NCBI RefSeq assembly: GCF_004803895.1
Contig: NZ_CP021978.1
Coordinates: forward strand, 1,240,001 to 1,304,000
DNA: 64,000 nt
From: Streptomyces hawaiiensis
Lineage (GTDB): Bacteria; Actinomycetota; Actinomycetes; Streptomycetales; Streptomycetaceae
Direction: 5' to 3'
Under the pieces are notes generated by a model, which saw only the letters and a list, made by a program, of their open reading frames with translations, did not search any database and was not told where the DNA came from. Positions 41,308 to 48,541 of the stretch are shown piece after piece (the first letter of the stretch is position 1; every line of letters begins with the position of its first letter). A program made the translations under genes and the position numbers.

Positions 41308-42213
41308 CTACCGCGTGTCGACGATGCCGCCGGTCACCGCGATGACCTCGCCGACGGTGTAGCTGGAGTCGGCGTCGGAGGCGAGGTAGACGTACGTCGG
41401 TGCGATCTCCTCGGGTTGCGCCGCGCGTTCCAGAGGGGCCTCGCTGCCGATGTGGGCGAGCCCGTCCGGCGGCATGTGCGGGTCCGCCTCGTTGAGGGGA
41501 GTCCAGGTCGGGCCCGGTGCGACCACGTTGGCACGCACGCCCCGCTTGGCCAGGTGCACGGCGACGGACTTGGTCAGGGTGATCAGCGCGGCCTTGGACG
41601 CCGCGTAGTCGATCATCGTCGTACTGCCCTTGAGGGCCTCCTCGGTCGCGGTGGCGATGACCGCGTCGCCGGGCTCCAGATGGGGCAGGGCCGCCATGAG
41701 CAGGTGGAAGTACGCGTAGACGTTCGTCTTGAACGTCAGATCGAAGTCCTGCGCGGTCAACTGCTCCAGTTCCAGTTTGCTGTTGAGGTAGGCGGCATTG
41801 CTCACCAGGATGTTCAGCCCGCCGAGCTCCGCCGCCGTCCGTTCGACGGCCTCGCGGCAGAACGCCGGGTCGGTGAGGTCGCCGGGCAGCAGCAGACAGC
41901 GCCTGCCCTGCTCCTCGACCTCGCCGCGCACGCGCTCCGCGTCCACCCGCTCCTCGGGCAGATGGACGATGGCGACGTCGGCGCCCTCCCGCGCGTACAG
42001 CAGCGCCACGGCCCGTCCGATGCCGGAGTCGCCGCCGGTGATCAGCGCGGTCTTCCCCTCCAGCTTCCCGCTGGCCCGGTAACGGCTCGCCCGGTAGCGC
42101 GGCTTGGTGCGCATGTCGGCCTCGAGGCCGGGGCGCTGCTGCTTGTCGGAGTCGTAGGGCGGGTCCGGCTCGGACACGACCTGGGGTGCGGACTTTTCCT
42201 GCTCGGGCTGCAC
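41308..42213 (-). CDS. SDR family oxidoreductase, general-stress (YghA-like) type
   Basis: 301 aa from GTG 42213, chosen because AAAGGGGAA lies just upstream. Residues 1-55 form the charged N-terminal extension typical of this group. Then the nucleotide site TALITGGDSGIGRA, VSNAAY and the catalytic DYAASK, all intact. The family includes stress-induced glucose dehydrogenase-like and aldehyde reductase-like proteins. It is divergent from the ATP-grasp operon and convergent with the PP2C gene (6 nt apart). Confidence 0.92.
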   Translation of the reverse strand: MQPEQEKSAPQVVSEPDPPYDSDKQQRPGLEADMRTKPRYRASRYRASGKLEGKTALITGGDSGIGRAVALLYAREGADVAIVHLPEERVDAERVRGEVEEQGRRCLLLPGDLTDPAFCREAVERTAAELGGLNILVSNAAYLNSKLELEQLTAQDFDLTFKTNVYAYFHLLMAALPHLEPGDAVIATATEEALKGSTTMIDYAASKAALITLTKSVAVHLAKRGVRANVVAPGPTWTPLNEADPHMPPDGLAHIGSEAPLERAAQPEEIAPTYVYLASDADSSYTVGEVIAVTGGIVDTR

Positions 42214-42422
42214 AACTTCCCCTTTGCCGGTGTCGTCCACGGCGCGGCCCGCTTCACCGGCCACGCCGTCCTTGCCCGGGCCGCGTTCCCAGAACGGCGG
42301 CAGGCATGTCCCGGTCGCCCGGAACGGGCGCGATGCCCGGACCGGAATGCCGACGGGCACGACGGGTACTCCGTCGATCTTGCAAGCCGGCCTTCGGGCC
42401 GTACGCCGTCGGAAGGAGAGCC

Positions 42423-43736
42423 GTGTCTGACGAGACGGTGAAGAACGTCTTCGTGATCGGGCTCGACGAGGCCAATCTGCCCACGCTCCAGCAGGTCCCA
42501 GGAGCCGACCGGCTGCGTTTTCACCAGCTGCTGAGGGTCGAGGAACTCCAGGTCGGCGAGGTGCACCTGCCCACGCTGCTCGACAAGGCCCAGGGCGTGC
42601 TCGACGCGTTCGACGGCAGCATCGACGCGATCGTCGGCTACTGGGACTTCCCGGTCAGCACCCTCGTCCCGATGCTGAGCGAGCGCTACGGCACCCGCAG
42701 CACCAGCCTGGAGTCGGTGGTCAAGTGCGAGCACAAGTACTGGAGCCGGCTGGAGCAGCAGAAGGCCACCGACCGGCACCCGCGCTTCGGCCAGGTCGAC
42801 CTGTCGGCCGAGCCGCCGCGCCCGCCGGAGAACGTGAGCTACCCGATGTGGCTCAAGCCCGCCCTCTCGTACTCGTCCGAACTCGCCTTCGGGGTGGATG
42901 ACGAAGAGGAGTTCCGCAAGGCCGTCACCGAGATCCGCGACGGCATATCCCGCATCGGCCGCCCCTTCGAGCACATCCTCGAACGCATCGACCTGCCGCC
43001 GGAGATGCACGGCGTGGGCGGCCGGGTCTGTCTCGCGGAGGAGGCGATGTCCGGCGTCCAGGTCGCCGTCGAGGGCTACGTCCATCAGGGCGAGGTGACG
43101 ATCTACGGGGTCCTGGACTCCATCCAGTACCCGGACTCCCCCTGCTTCCTGCGCCACCAGTACCCCTCGATGCTGCCGCCCCCGGTCATCGCCCGGCTGC
43201 ACGACGTCAGCGAGCGGGTGATGCGGCAGATCGGGATGGACTCGGCCACCTTCAGCATCGAGTACTTCTACGACCCGCGGACCCAGGAGATCAACCTGCT
43301 GGAGATCAACCCCCGGCACTCCCAGTCGCACGCGGAGCTGTTCCAGTACGTCGACGGCGTGCCCAACCACCACTGCATGGTCAGCCTCGCCCTCGGTGAG
43401 GACCCGCACATGCCGCACCGCGAGGGCCCGTACGCGATGGCGGCGAAGTGGTACCACCGCTGGTTCACCGACGGTGTGGTGCGCCGGGTGCCGAGCCCCG
43501 AGGACATCGCCCGCATCGAGCGGGAGACCCCGGGCGTGCGCATCGAGGTGATCCCCGAGCAGGGCGACCGGCTCTCGGAGCTCCCCGGGCAGGACAGCTA
43601 CAGCTACGAGCTGGCGCACATCTACACCGGCGGTGCCGACGAGGCGGAGCTGCGGGAGAAGTTCGACCACTGCGTGGCCGCCCTGGGCCTGGCCTTCGAG
43701 GACGCCCCGTCCGAGGCCGAAGCCACGCGAAAGTGA
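42423..43736 (+). CDS. ATP-grasp ligase of unknown substrate
   Basis: 437 aa; GTG 42423 with AAGGAG upstream. ATP-grasp features: a lysine-bearing MWLKPALSYSSELAFGVDDE, FEHILERI and VEGYVHQGEVTIYG, and metal ligands in FYDPRTQEINLLEINPRHSQ. This fold joins a carboxylate to an amine or thiol through an acylphosphate. It is followed 16 nt later by a CocE-type hydrolase, so the two likely act on one substrate. I do not recognise a characterised homologue. Confidence 0.85.
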   Translation: MSDETVKNVFVIGLDEANLPTLQQVPGADRLRFHQLLRVEELQVGEVHLPTLLDKAQGVLDAFDGSIDAIVGYWDFPVSTLVPMLSERYGTRSTSLESVVKCEHKYWSRLEQQKATDRHPRFGQVDLSAEPPRPPENVSYPMWLKPALSYSSELAFGVDDEEEFRKAVTEIRDGISRIGRPFEHILERIDLPPEMHGVGGRVCLAEEAMSGVQVAVEGYVHQGEVTIYGVLDSIQYPDSPCFLRHQYPSMLPPPVIARLHDVSERVMRQIGMDSATFSIEYFYDPRTQEINLLEINPRHSQSHAELFQYVDGVPNHHCMVSLALGEDPHMPHREGPYAMAAKWYHRWFTDGVVRRVPSPEDIARIERETPGVRIEVIPEQGDRLSELPGQDSYSYELAHIYTGGADEAELREKFDHCVAALGLAFEDAPSEAEATRK

Positions 43737-43752
43737 GGAGCACGTCACTTCC

Positions 43753-45792
43753 ATGCGTTACGTGACCAACCTGCCGTACGAGACGAAGGAAGAAGAGCAC
43801 GTCACGATCCCGATGTCCGACGGGGTCCGGCTCTCCGCGCACATCTGGCGCCCCACCGCCTCGGACCAGGAGCCGGTGCCGGCGGTACTGGAGTACATCC
43901 CGTACCGCAAGCGCGATCTGACGGCCGTACGGGACTCCGTCCACCATCCCTACCTCGCCGGGCACGGCTACGCCTGTGTCCGCGTCGACCTGCGCGGCAC
44001 CGGCGACTCGGAGGGCGTGCTGCGCGACGAGTACCTGGAGCGGGAGCAGGCGGACGCCGAGGAGATCCTGGCCTGGCTCGCGGAGCAGCCCTGGTGCGAC
44101 GGCGGCACCGGCATGATGGGCATCTCCTGGGGCGCGTTCGCGGCGCTCCAGGTGGCGGCCCGTCGGCCGCCGAGCCTGAAGGCCATCGCCATCGCCTCGT
44201 TCACCGACGACCGGCACGCCGACGACATGCACTACATGGGCGGCGCCCTGCTGTCGGACAACCTCGCCGAGGCGGGCACCATGTTCGCCTACGGCACCTG
44301 TCCGCCCGACCCGGCCGTGGTCGGCGACCGCTGGCGCGAGATGTGGCACGAGCGGCTGGAGAACACCGAGCCCTGGGTGCTGGAGTGGCTGCGCCACCAG
44401 CGGCGCGACGACTACTGGCGGCACGCCTCGGTGTGCGAGGACTACGCGAGTGTGCGCTGTCCGGTCCTGGCCTCCAGCGGCTGGGCGGACGGCTACTCCA
44501 ACGCCGTGACCCGGCTGCTCGGGAACCTGGACGTGCCCCGCAAGGGGCTGATCGGACCCTGGTCGCACAAGTTCCCCCACCTCGGGGAGCCCGGCCCCGC
44601 GATCGGCTACCTCCAGGAACTCGTGCGGTGGTGGGACCACTGGCTGAAGGGCGTCGACAATGGCGTCATGGACGGGCCCATGCTCCAGGCGTGGATGCAG
44701 GACAGCGTGCCGCCCTCCACGTCCTACGAGGAGCGGCCCGGCCGCTGGGTCGGCGAGCCGGACTGGCCGTCCCCGCACATCCGGCCCGAGAGGCACCCGC
44801 TCACCCGGCACACGATCGGACCCGCGCAGGACACTGCGGCGGCGCCCTCCGAGGGCGGTGAGGCGATGACCGTGCGCTCCCCGCTGTCCGTCGGGCAGTT
44901 CGCGGGCAAGTGGGCCTCCTACAACGCGCCGCCGGACCTGCCCTACGACCAGCGGGAGGAGGACGGCGGTTCGCTCGTCTTCGACACCGAGCCGCTGACC
45001 GAGCCGGTGGAGATCCTCGGCTCGCCGAGCGTGGAGCTCGACCTGTCGGTCAGCGAGCCGGTGGCCCTGGTGGCCGCGCGGCTGTCCGACGTGAGCCCCG
45101 ACGGCGCCGCGACGCGCGTCTCCTACGGCATCCTCAATCTGACCCGCCGTGACAGCACCGAATCGCCCGAGCCGTTGGAGCCGGGCCGGCGCTACCGCGC
45201 CACCGTCCCGCTGAACGGCGTCGCGCAGGCGTTCCCGCCGGGCCATCGCATCCGGCTGTCCCTGTCGACGTCGTACTGGCCGCTGGCCTGGCCGGCGCCG
45301 AAGCCGGCCCTGCTGAGCATCCACGAGCACTCCAGCGCGCTCACCCTGCCGGTGCGACCGGTCGACGAGCCCGACGAGGTGCCCTCGTCCCCCTTCGGCG
45401 AACCCGAGGGCACTCCCCCGCTCGCCATGAGCCAGGTGACGCCCCCGGAGGAGCGCTGGGAGGTCAAGCGGGACCTGATCGGCTACCACTCCGAGCTGGA
45501 CATCGTGAAGGACCGGGGCACGGTCCGCTTCGAGGACATCGGCCTGGAGGCCGGCCGCCGCGCCCACGAGCGCTACACGGCGGTGGCCGACGACTTCACC
45601 TCGGTCGGCGGCGAGACCACGTGGACCATGCGGTTCCAGCGGGACGACTGGGACGTGCGGGTGGTCACCCACACCCAGCTCACGTGTGACGAGACGGACT
45701 TCTTCGTCGACGCGACCCTCGACGCGTACGAGGCCGACCGCCGGGTCTTCTCCCGCACCTGGAACGAGAAGGTCCCCCGCGACCTGCTGTAG
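43753..45792 (+). CDS. CocE/NonD family acyl hydrolase (X-prolyl dipeptidyl-peptidase type)
   Basis: 679 aa, no signal peptide. Residues ~15-290 are the S15/CocE alpha/beta-hydrolase: DLRGTGDSEG, nucleophile in MMGISWGAFAALQ, acid in SSGWADGYSN and histidine in GPWSHKFPH. A jelly-roll C-terminal domain (~330-560) follows, plus an extra ~110 residues beyond the usual family end (from WEVKRDLIGYHSELDIVKDR). Members cleave esters or N-terminal peptide/acyl bonds. Second gene of the ATP-grasp operon. Confidence 0.9.
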   Translation: MRYVTNLPYETKEEEHVTIPMSDGVRLSAHIWRPTASDQEPVPAVLEYIPYRKRDLTAVRDSVHHPYLAGHGYACVRVDLRGTGDSEGVLRDEYLEREQADAEEILAWLAEQPWCDGGTGMMGISWGAFAALQVAARRPPSLKAIAIASFTDDRHADDMHYMGGALLSDNLAEAGTMFAYGTCPPDPAVVGDRWREMWHERLENTEPWVLEWLRHQRRDDYWRHASVCEDYASVRCPVLASSGWADGYSNAVTRLLGNLDVPRKGLIGPWSHKFPHLGEPGPAIGYLQELVRWWDHWLKGVDNGVMDGPMLQAWMQDSVPPSTSYEERPGRWVGEPDWPSPHIRPERHPLTRHTIGPAQDTAAAPSEGGEAMTVRSPLSVGQFAGKWASYNAPPDLPYDQREEDGGSLVFDTEPLTEPVEILGSPSVELDLSVSEPVALVAARLSDVSPDGAATRVSYGILNLTRRDSTESPEPLEPGRRYRATVPLNGVAQAFPPGHRIRLSLSTSYWPLAWPAPKPALLSIHEHSSALTLPVRPVDEPDEVPSSPFGEPEGTPPLAMSQVTPPEERWEVKRDLIGYHSELDIVKDRGTVRFEDIGLEAGRRAHERYTAVADDFTSVGGETTWTMRFQRDDWDVRVVTHTQLTCDETDFFVDATLDAYEADRRVFSRTWNEKVPRDLL

Positions 45793-45802
45793 TCCGCCCG
45801 CG

Positions 45803-46735
45803 TCACCTCAGCCGCGCGGCGCACCAGCGGAAGTGGCCGTCGTGCGGGCCCATGCCGAAGAGGTCGTACGTGATGAGGGCGTAGGCCCTCCGGTAGAGGA
45901 CCAGAACCTCTTCGGCATGGCCCAGTTCCCGGGCGAAGAGGCGGCTCAGTTCGGTGGTGTGGTGGGCGGCATGGGGCCCGTACATGTCCCAGACCGCTGC
46001 CGTGACCGCGGCCTCGAAGGCGGGGTCGCCGGCGGTGGTGCAGAAGCCGAAGTCGAGGACGGCGACCGGGTGTCCGGCCTCGTCCACATGGATGTTGGGC
46101 GGCACCAGGTCGCCGTGGATGACGCTGTCGGCCTGGTCGGGCAGCGCCCGCAGCGAGGCGGCCGTGCGGGACACGACGTCCGCCAGGCCGGGGACCCGCG
46201 CGGCAAGGGCGTCCCGGTTCCGGCCCGCGGCCCGCTCCACGAGGGCGGCGAGCGCGTCCGAGAAGCGGGAGTGTCCCTGCCAGAGGGGCCGGTCGTCCCC
46301 CTGGACCACCAGGCGCCGCATGGTCTCGGTACCCGGGACGGACGCCAGTGCGCGCAGGACGGTGAGCAGGGCGTCGGTCTCCCGGCGGTGCAGGTCACGG
46401 GCGGGCGGGTCGCCGTCTGCGCCGGAGCGCGACGGGCGCCCGCGGAGCTCGCGTTCATAGCTGACGAGCACGCCGTCGCACTCCTCGGCGTCGAGGATCT
46501 CGGGGGTGCCGAAGGGCAGGGGATGCTCGGCGATGTCGGCGTAGAGCCGTCGGGTGAGGCCGAAGTCCTCGGGAGTGCGTCCGGCCCACACCTTCGCGAC
46601 GGTCCCGTCCTGGAGCCGGTAGACGGTTCCCTCCATGCCGGAGGCGAGCCGCCGTGCACGGGGGTATCCGCGGCGGGCGAAGTACTGAACCCAGCGGTCG
46701 CTCTCGTGCGCGTCGGTTTCGATCATGCCCGGCAT
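45803..46735 (-). CDS. APH/ChoK-fold phosphotransferase
   Basis: 310 aa. GMEGTVYRLQDGTVAKVWAG holds the ATP-binding loop and lysine; the catalytic VIHGDLVPPNIHVDEAGHPV and the metal-binding AVLDFGFC are intact. The start could be either of two ATGs (46735 or 46726); neither has a good ribosome site. Substrate unknown. It converges on the CocE gene. Confidence 0.85.
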   Translation of the reverse strand: MPGMIETDAHESDRWVQYFARRGYPRARRLASGMEGTVYRLQDGTVAKVWAGRTPEDFGLTRRLYADIAEHPLPFGTPEILDAEECDGVLVSYERELRGRPSRSGADGDPPARDLHRRETDALLTVLRALASVPGTETMRRLVVQGDDRPLWQGHSRFSDALAALVERAAGRNRDALAARVPGLADVVSRTAASLRALPDQADSVIHGDLVPPNIHVDEAGHPVAVLDFGFCTTAGDPAFEAAVTAAVWDMYGPHAAHHTTELSRLFARELGHAEEVLVLYRRAYALITYDLFGMGPHDGHFRWCAARLR

Positions 46736-46789
46736 TCAAGCAGGGCCCACGAGAGCGGGCAGGCGCCGCCCCCGGACGCACGGCCGGTG

Positions 46790-47104
46790 ATGTCCCACCA
46801 GTCCGGCGGTTGCTGCGACGGCAGCGCCCCGATGCGCTACCCGCGCGGCGAGTTCCGGGTCGGCGCCTCGGACGTCCTGCTGGGGCACGTGGCCGGGGGC
46901 ACCCCGTTCTGGATGACCACGGACCAGTTCACGTACTGGTCGCACACCCATCTCACCGTGGACGTGGTCCCCGGCCGTGGCAGCGGCTTCTCGCTGGAGG
47001 CTCCGGAGGGCGTCCGCTTCCTGCTCCGCTCCCACCTCCTCACCGACGAGGAACTGTGCCGCCCCGACTCGCAACCGCCCCTGCCGAACGGGGCGGCCCC
47101 CTAG
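46790..47104 (+). CDS. DUF779 family protein, N-terminally short
   Basis: 104 aa. The core HQSGGCCDGSAPMRYPRGEF followed by YWSHTHLTVDVVPGRGSGFS is the DUF779 signature. The usual ~20-25 residue N-terminal helix region is missing; the sequence upstream of ATG 46790 is unrelated and no ribosome site is visible. DUF779 genes usually follow an aldehyde dehydrogenase gene, which is absent here. It may be a truncated remnant rather than a working gene. It starts 54 nt from the divergent kinase gene. Confidence 0.65.
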   Translation: MSHQSGGCCDGSAPMRYPRGEFRVGASDVLLGHVAGGTPFWMTTDQFTYWSHTHLTVDVVPGRGSGFSLEAPEGVRFLLRSHLLTDEELCRPDSQPPLPNGAAP

Positions 47105-47113
47105 GCTGGTCCC

Positions 47114-47584
47114 GTGTACACGTCCCGGGTCTTCGGCCATGTCGACGCTCCCCGTGCCGCCGTCTACCGGGCGCTGGTGAGCGCGGAGGCGATCGCGCGC
47201 TGGCGGGTGCCGGACGGGATGAGCGGTGAGGTGCACGAGTTCGACGCCCGCGAGGGCGGCGGGTTCCGTGTCTCGCTCACCTACGAGGCACCGGACGCCT
47301 CCGGGAAGTCGGCCGCGCACACCGACACCTACCACGGCCACTTCGCGCGGCTGGTGCCGGACGAGCAGGTGGTCGAGGTGCTCGAGTTCGAGGCCGCCGA
47401 CCCCGCGCTGCGCGGCGCCATGACGCTGACGACCACGCTCACCGACGCGGAGGGCGGCGGCACCGACGTCCTCATGGTCCACGAGGGCATCCCCGACGCC
47501 GTGTCCGCCGGCGACAACGAGACGGGCACGCGCATGGCCCTGGCGAACCTGGCCCGGCTCGTCGAGGCCGACGGCTCCCTCTGA
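47114..47584 (+). CDS. SRPBCC (AHSA1/START-like) protein
   Basis: 156 aa; GTG 47114, 9 nt after the DUF779 stop. VDAPRAAVYRALVSAEAIAR at the start, GGGFRVSLTYEAPD in the centre and the C-terminal NETGTRMALANLARLVE helix are typical of Activator-of-Hsp90-like SRPBCC proteins, small ligand-binding cups. Role unknown. Confidence 0.85.
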   Translation: MYTSRVFGHVDAPRAAVYRALVSAEAIARWRVPDGMSGEVHEFDAREGGGFRVSLTYEAPDASGKSAAHTDTYHGHFARLVPDEQVVEVLEFEAADPALRGAMTLTTTLTDAEGGGTDVLMVHEGIPDAVSAGDNETGTRMALANLARLVEADGSL

Positions 47585-47596
47585 ACGGCAGGGGGC

Positions 47597-48223
47597 CTAC
47601 CAGGACCCGGCACACACCGACGGCAGCGCCCGTCCGAGTCCCTCCAGGTGCAGGGCGTCGAGCCGGTGCGTGGAGGCGGACCAGCCGGCTGCCGTGGCCA
47701 GGCGCGGACCGCACGACGGCACGGCCCGGGCCCGCTCCGTGTCCCGCAGTGCGGCCAGCAGCCCGGTGGTGATGCGGTCGAGGGCCGGTCGGACCTCCTT
47801 GGCCAGGTCGGGGCGCTCGGTGGGGCGCTCGCCCGGGTTCGCGTCCCAGCGGGCGTACAGACCGCGCTGCACCAGCTTGTTCGCCTCGATCTGGTCCCGG
47901 AACACGGCGGCCACGGCGTCCGGGTCGAGCCCGAGGGTGGCTGCCCGGGTCCGGACGTCGTCCAGGATCTGCGCCTCGCGCACCGGGTCGTCGATCGGCG
48001 TGTCCGTGCCGTACTTGGCGGCGGCGACCTTGTCGGCCAGCAGCAGCCGCTGGGCGAACAGGTCGGTCACCGAGGTGAGGCCGTGGGCGGCGGCCATCCG
48101 GCGGGCGGGAGCGGGCCGTTGGATGTCGGCGGTGGCCGGGCCGGCCGGGCCGAGTGCCACAGTGGCCGCCGTCGCGACGGCGCTGAGGACGGTGAGAGCG
48201 GAACGAAGACGTCGAGGGCGCAC
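47597..48223 (-). CDS. Secreted chorismate mutase (AroQ-gamma type)
   Basis: 208 aa from GTG 48223 with GGAAGG 8 nt upstream. Residues 1-33 are a signal peptide (LTVLSAVATAATVAL... ATA). The rest is the all-helical chorismate mutase fold: RLLLADKVAAAKYGTDTPID, DDPVREAQILDDVR and FRDQIEANKLVQRGLY carry the Arg/Lys/Glu/Gln active-site residues. Two cysteines in the C-terminal part suit an exported protein. It converts chorismate to prephenate, but why outside the cell is unclear; in other bacteria such enzymes are exported and some affect hosts. Confidence 0.9.
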   Translation of the reverse strand: MRPRRLRSALTVLSAVATAATVALGPAGPATADIQRPAPARRMAAAHGLTSVTDLFAQRLLLADKVAAAKYGTDTPIDDPVREAQILDDVRTRAATLGLDPDAVAAVFRDQIEANKLVQRGLYARWDANPGERPTERPDLAKEVRPALDRITTGLLAALRDTERARAVPSCGPRLATAAGWSASTHRLDALHLEGLGRALPSVCAGSW

Positions 48224-48439
48224 CGGATTGACCTTCCGTGGGGGCGAGGCAAGCGCCAACCTACCGATCGCCCTCGGGACGCACGACGGCGCCGGCCCCT
48301 GCACGCGCACCGGCAGCTGCCCCATGTCCCGCCGTGTACCGCGTGGTCGGCAGGGATCCTCATGACGGATGCGGTGCAACAGCAGACCCACCGCCCACAT
48401 CTGGACGCCCCCATGTGGCCTCGCCTAGGGTGCAGCGGC

Positions 48440-48447
48440 AAGCGCTT
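48440..48447. promoter_or_regulatory. Palindrome AAGCGCTT upstream of GH115, candidate LacI-type operator
   Basis: The 318-nt gap 48224-48541 between the chorismate mutase and GH115 starts contains GCAAGCGCTTTC, whose AAGCGCTT core is a perfect palindrome resembling LacI-family sugar-repressor sites. It lies 94 nt before the GH115 GTG. Nothing else in the gap is recognisable; assignment to a repressor is inferred. Confidence 0.4.
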
Positions 48448-48541
48448 TCTAGCCTGCCCATGCCAATCCCCTGTGCGCGCAGCCCCGCCGACGGCCCGTA
48501 CGAGGAACCGCCGCGGAGCCGGCGCGGAAAGGCAGTGCCCA

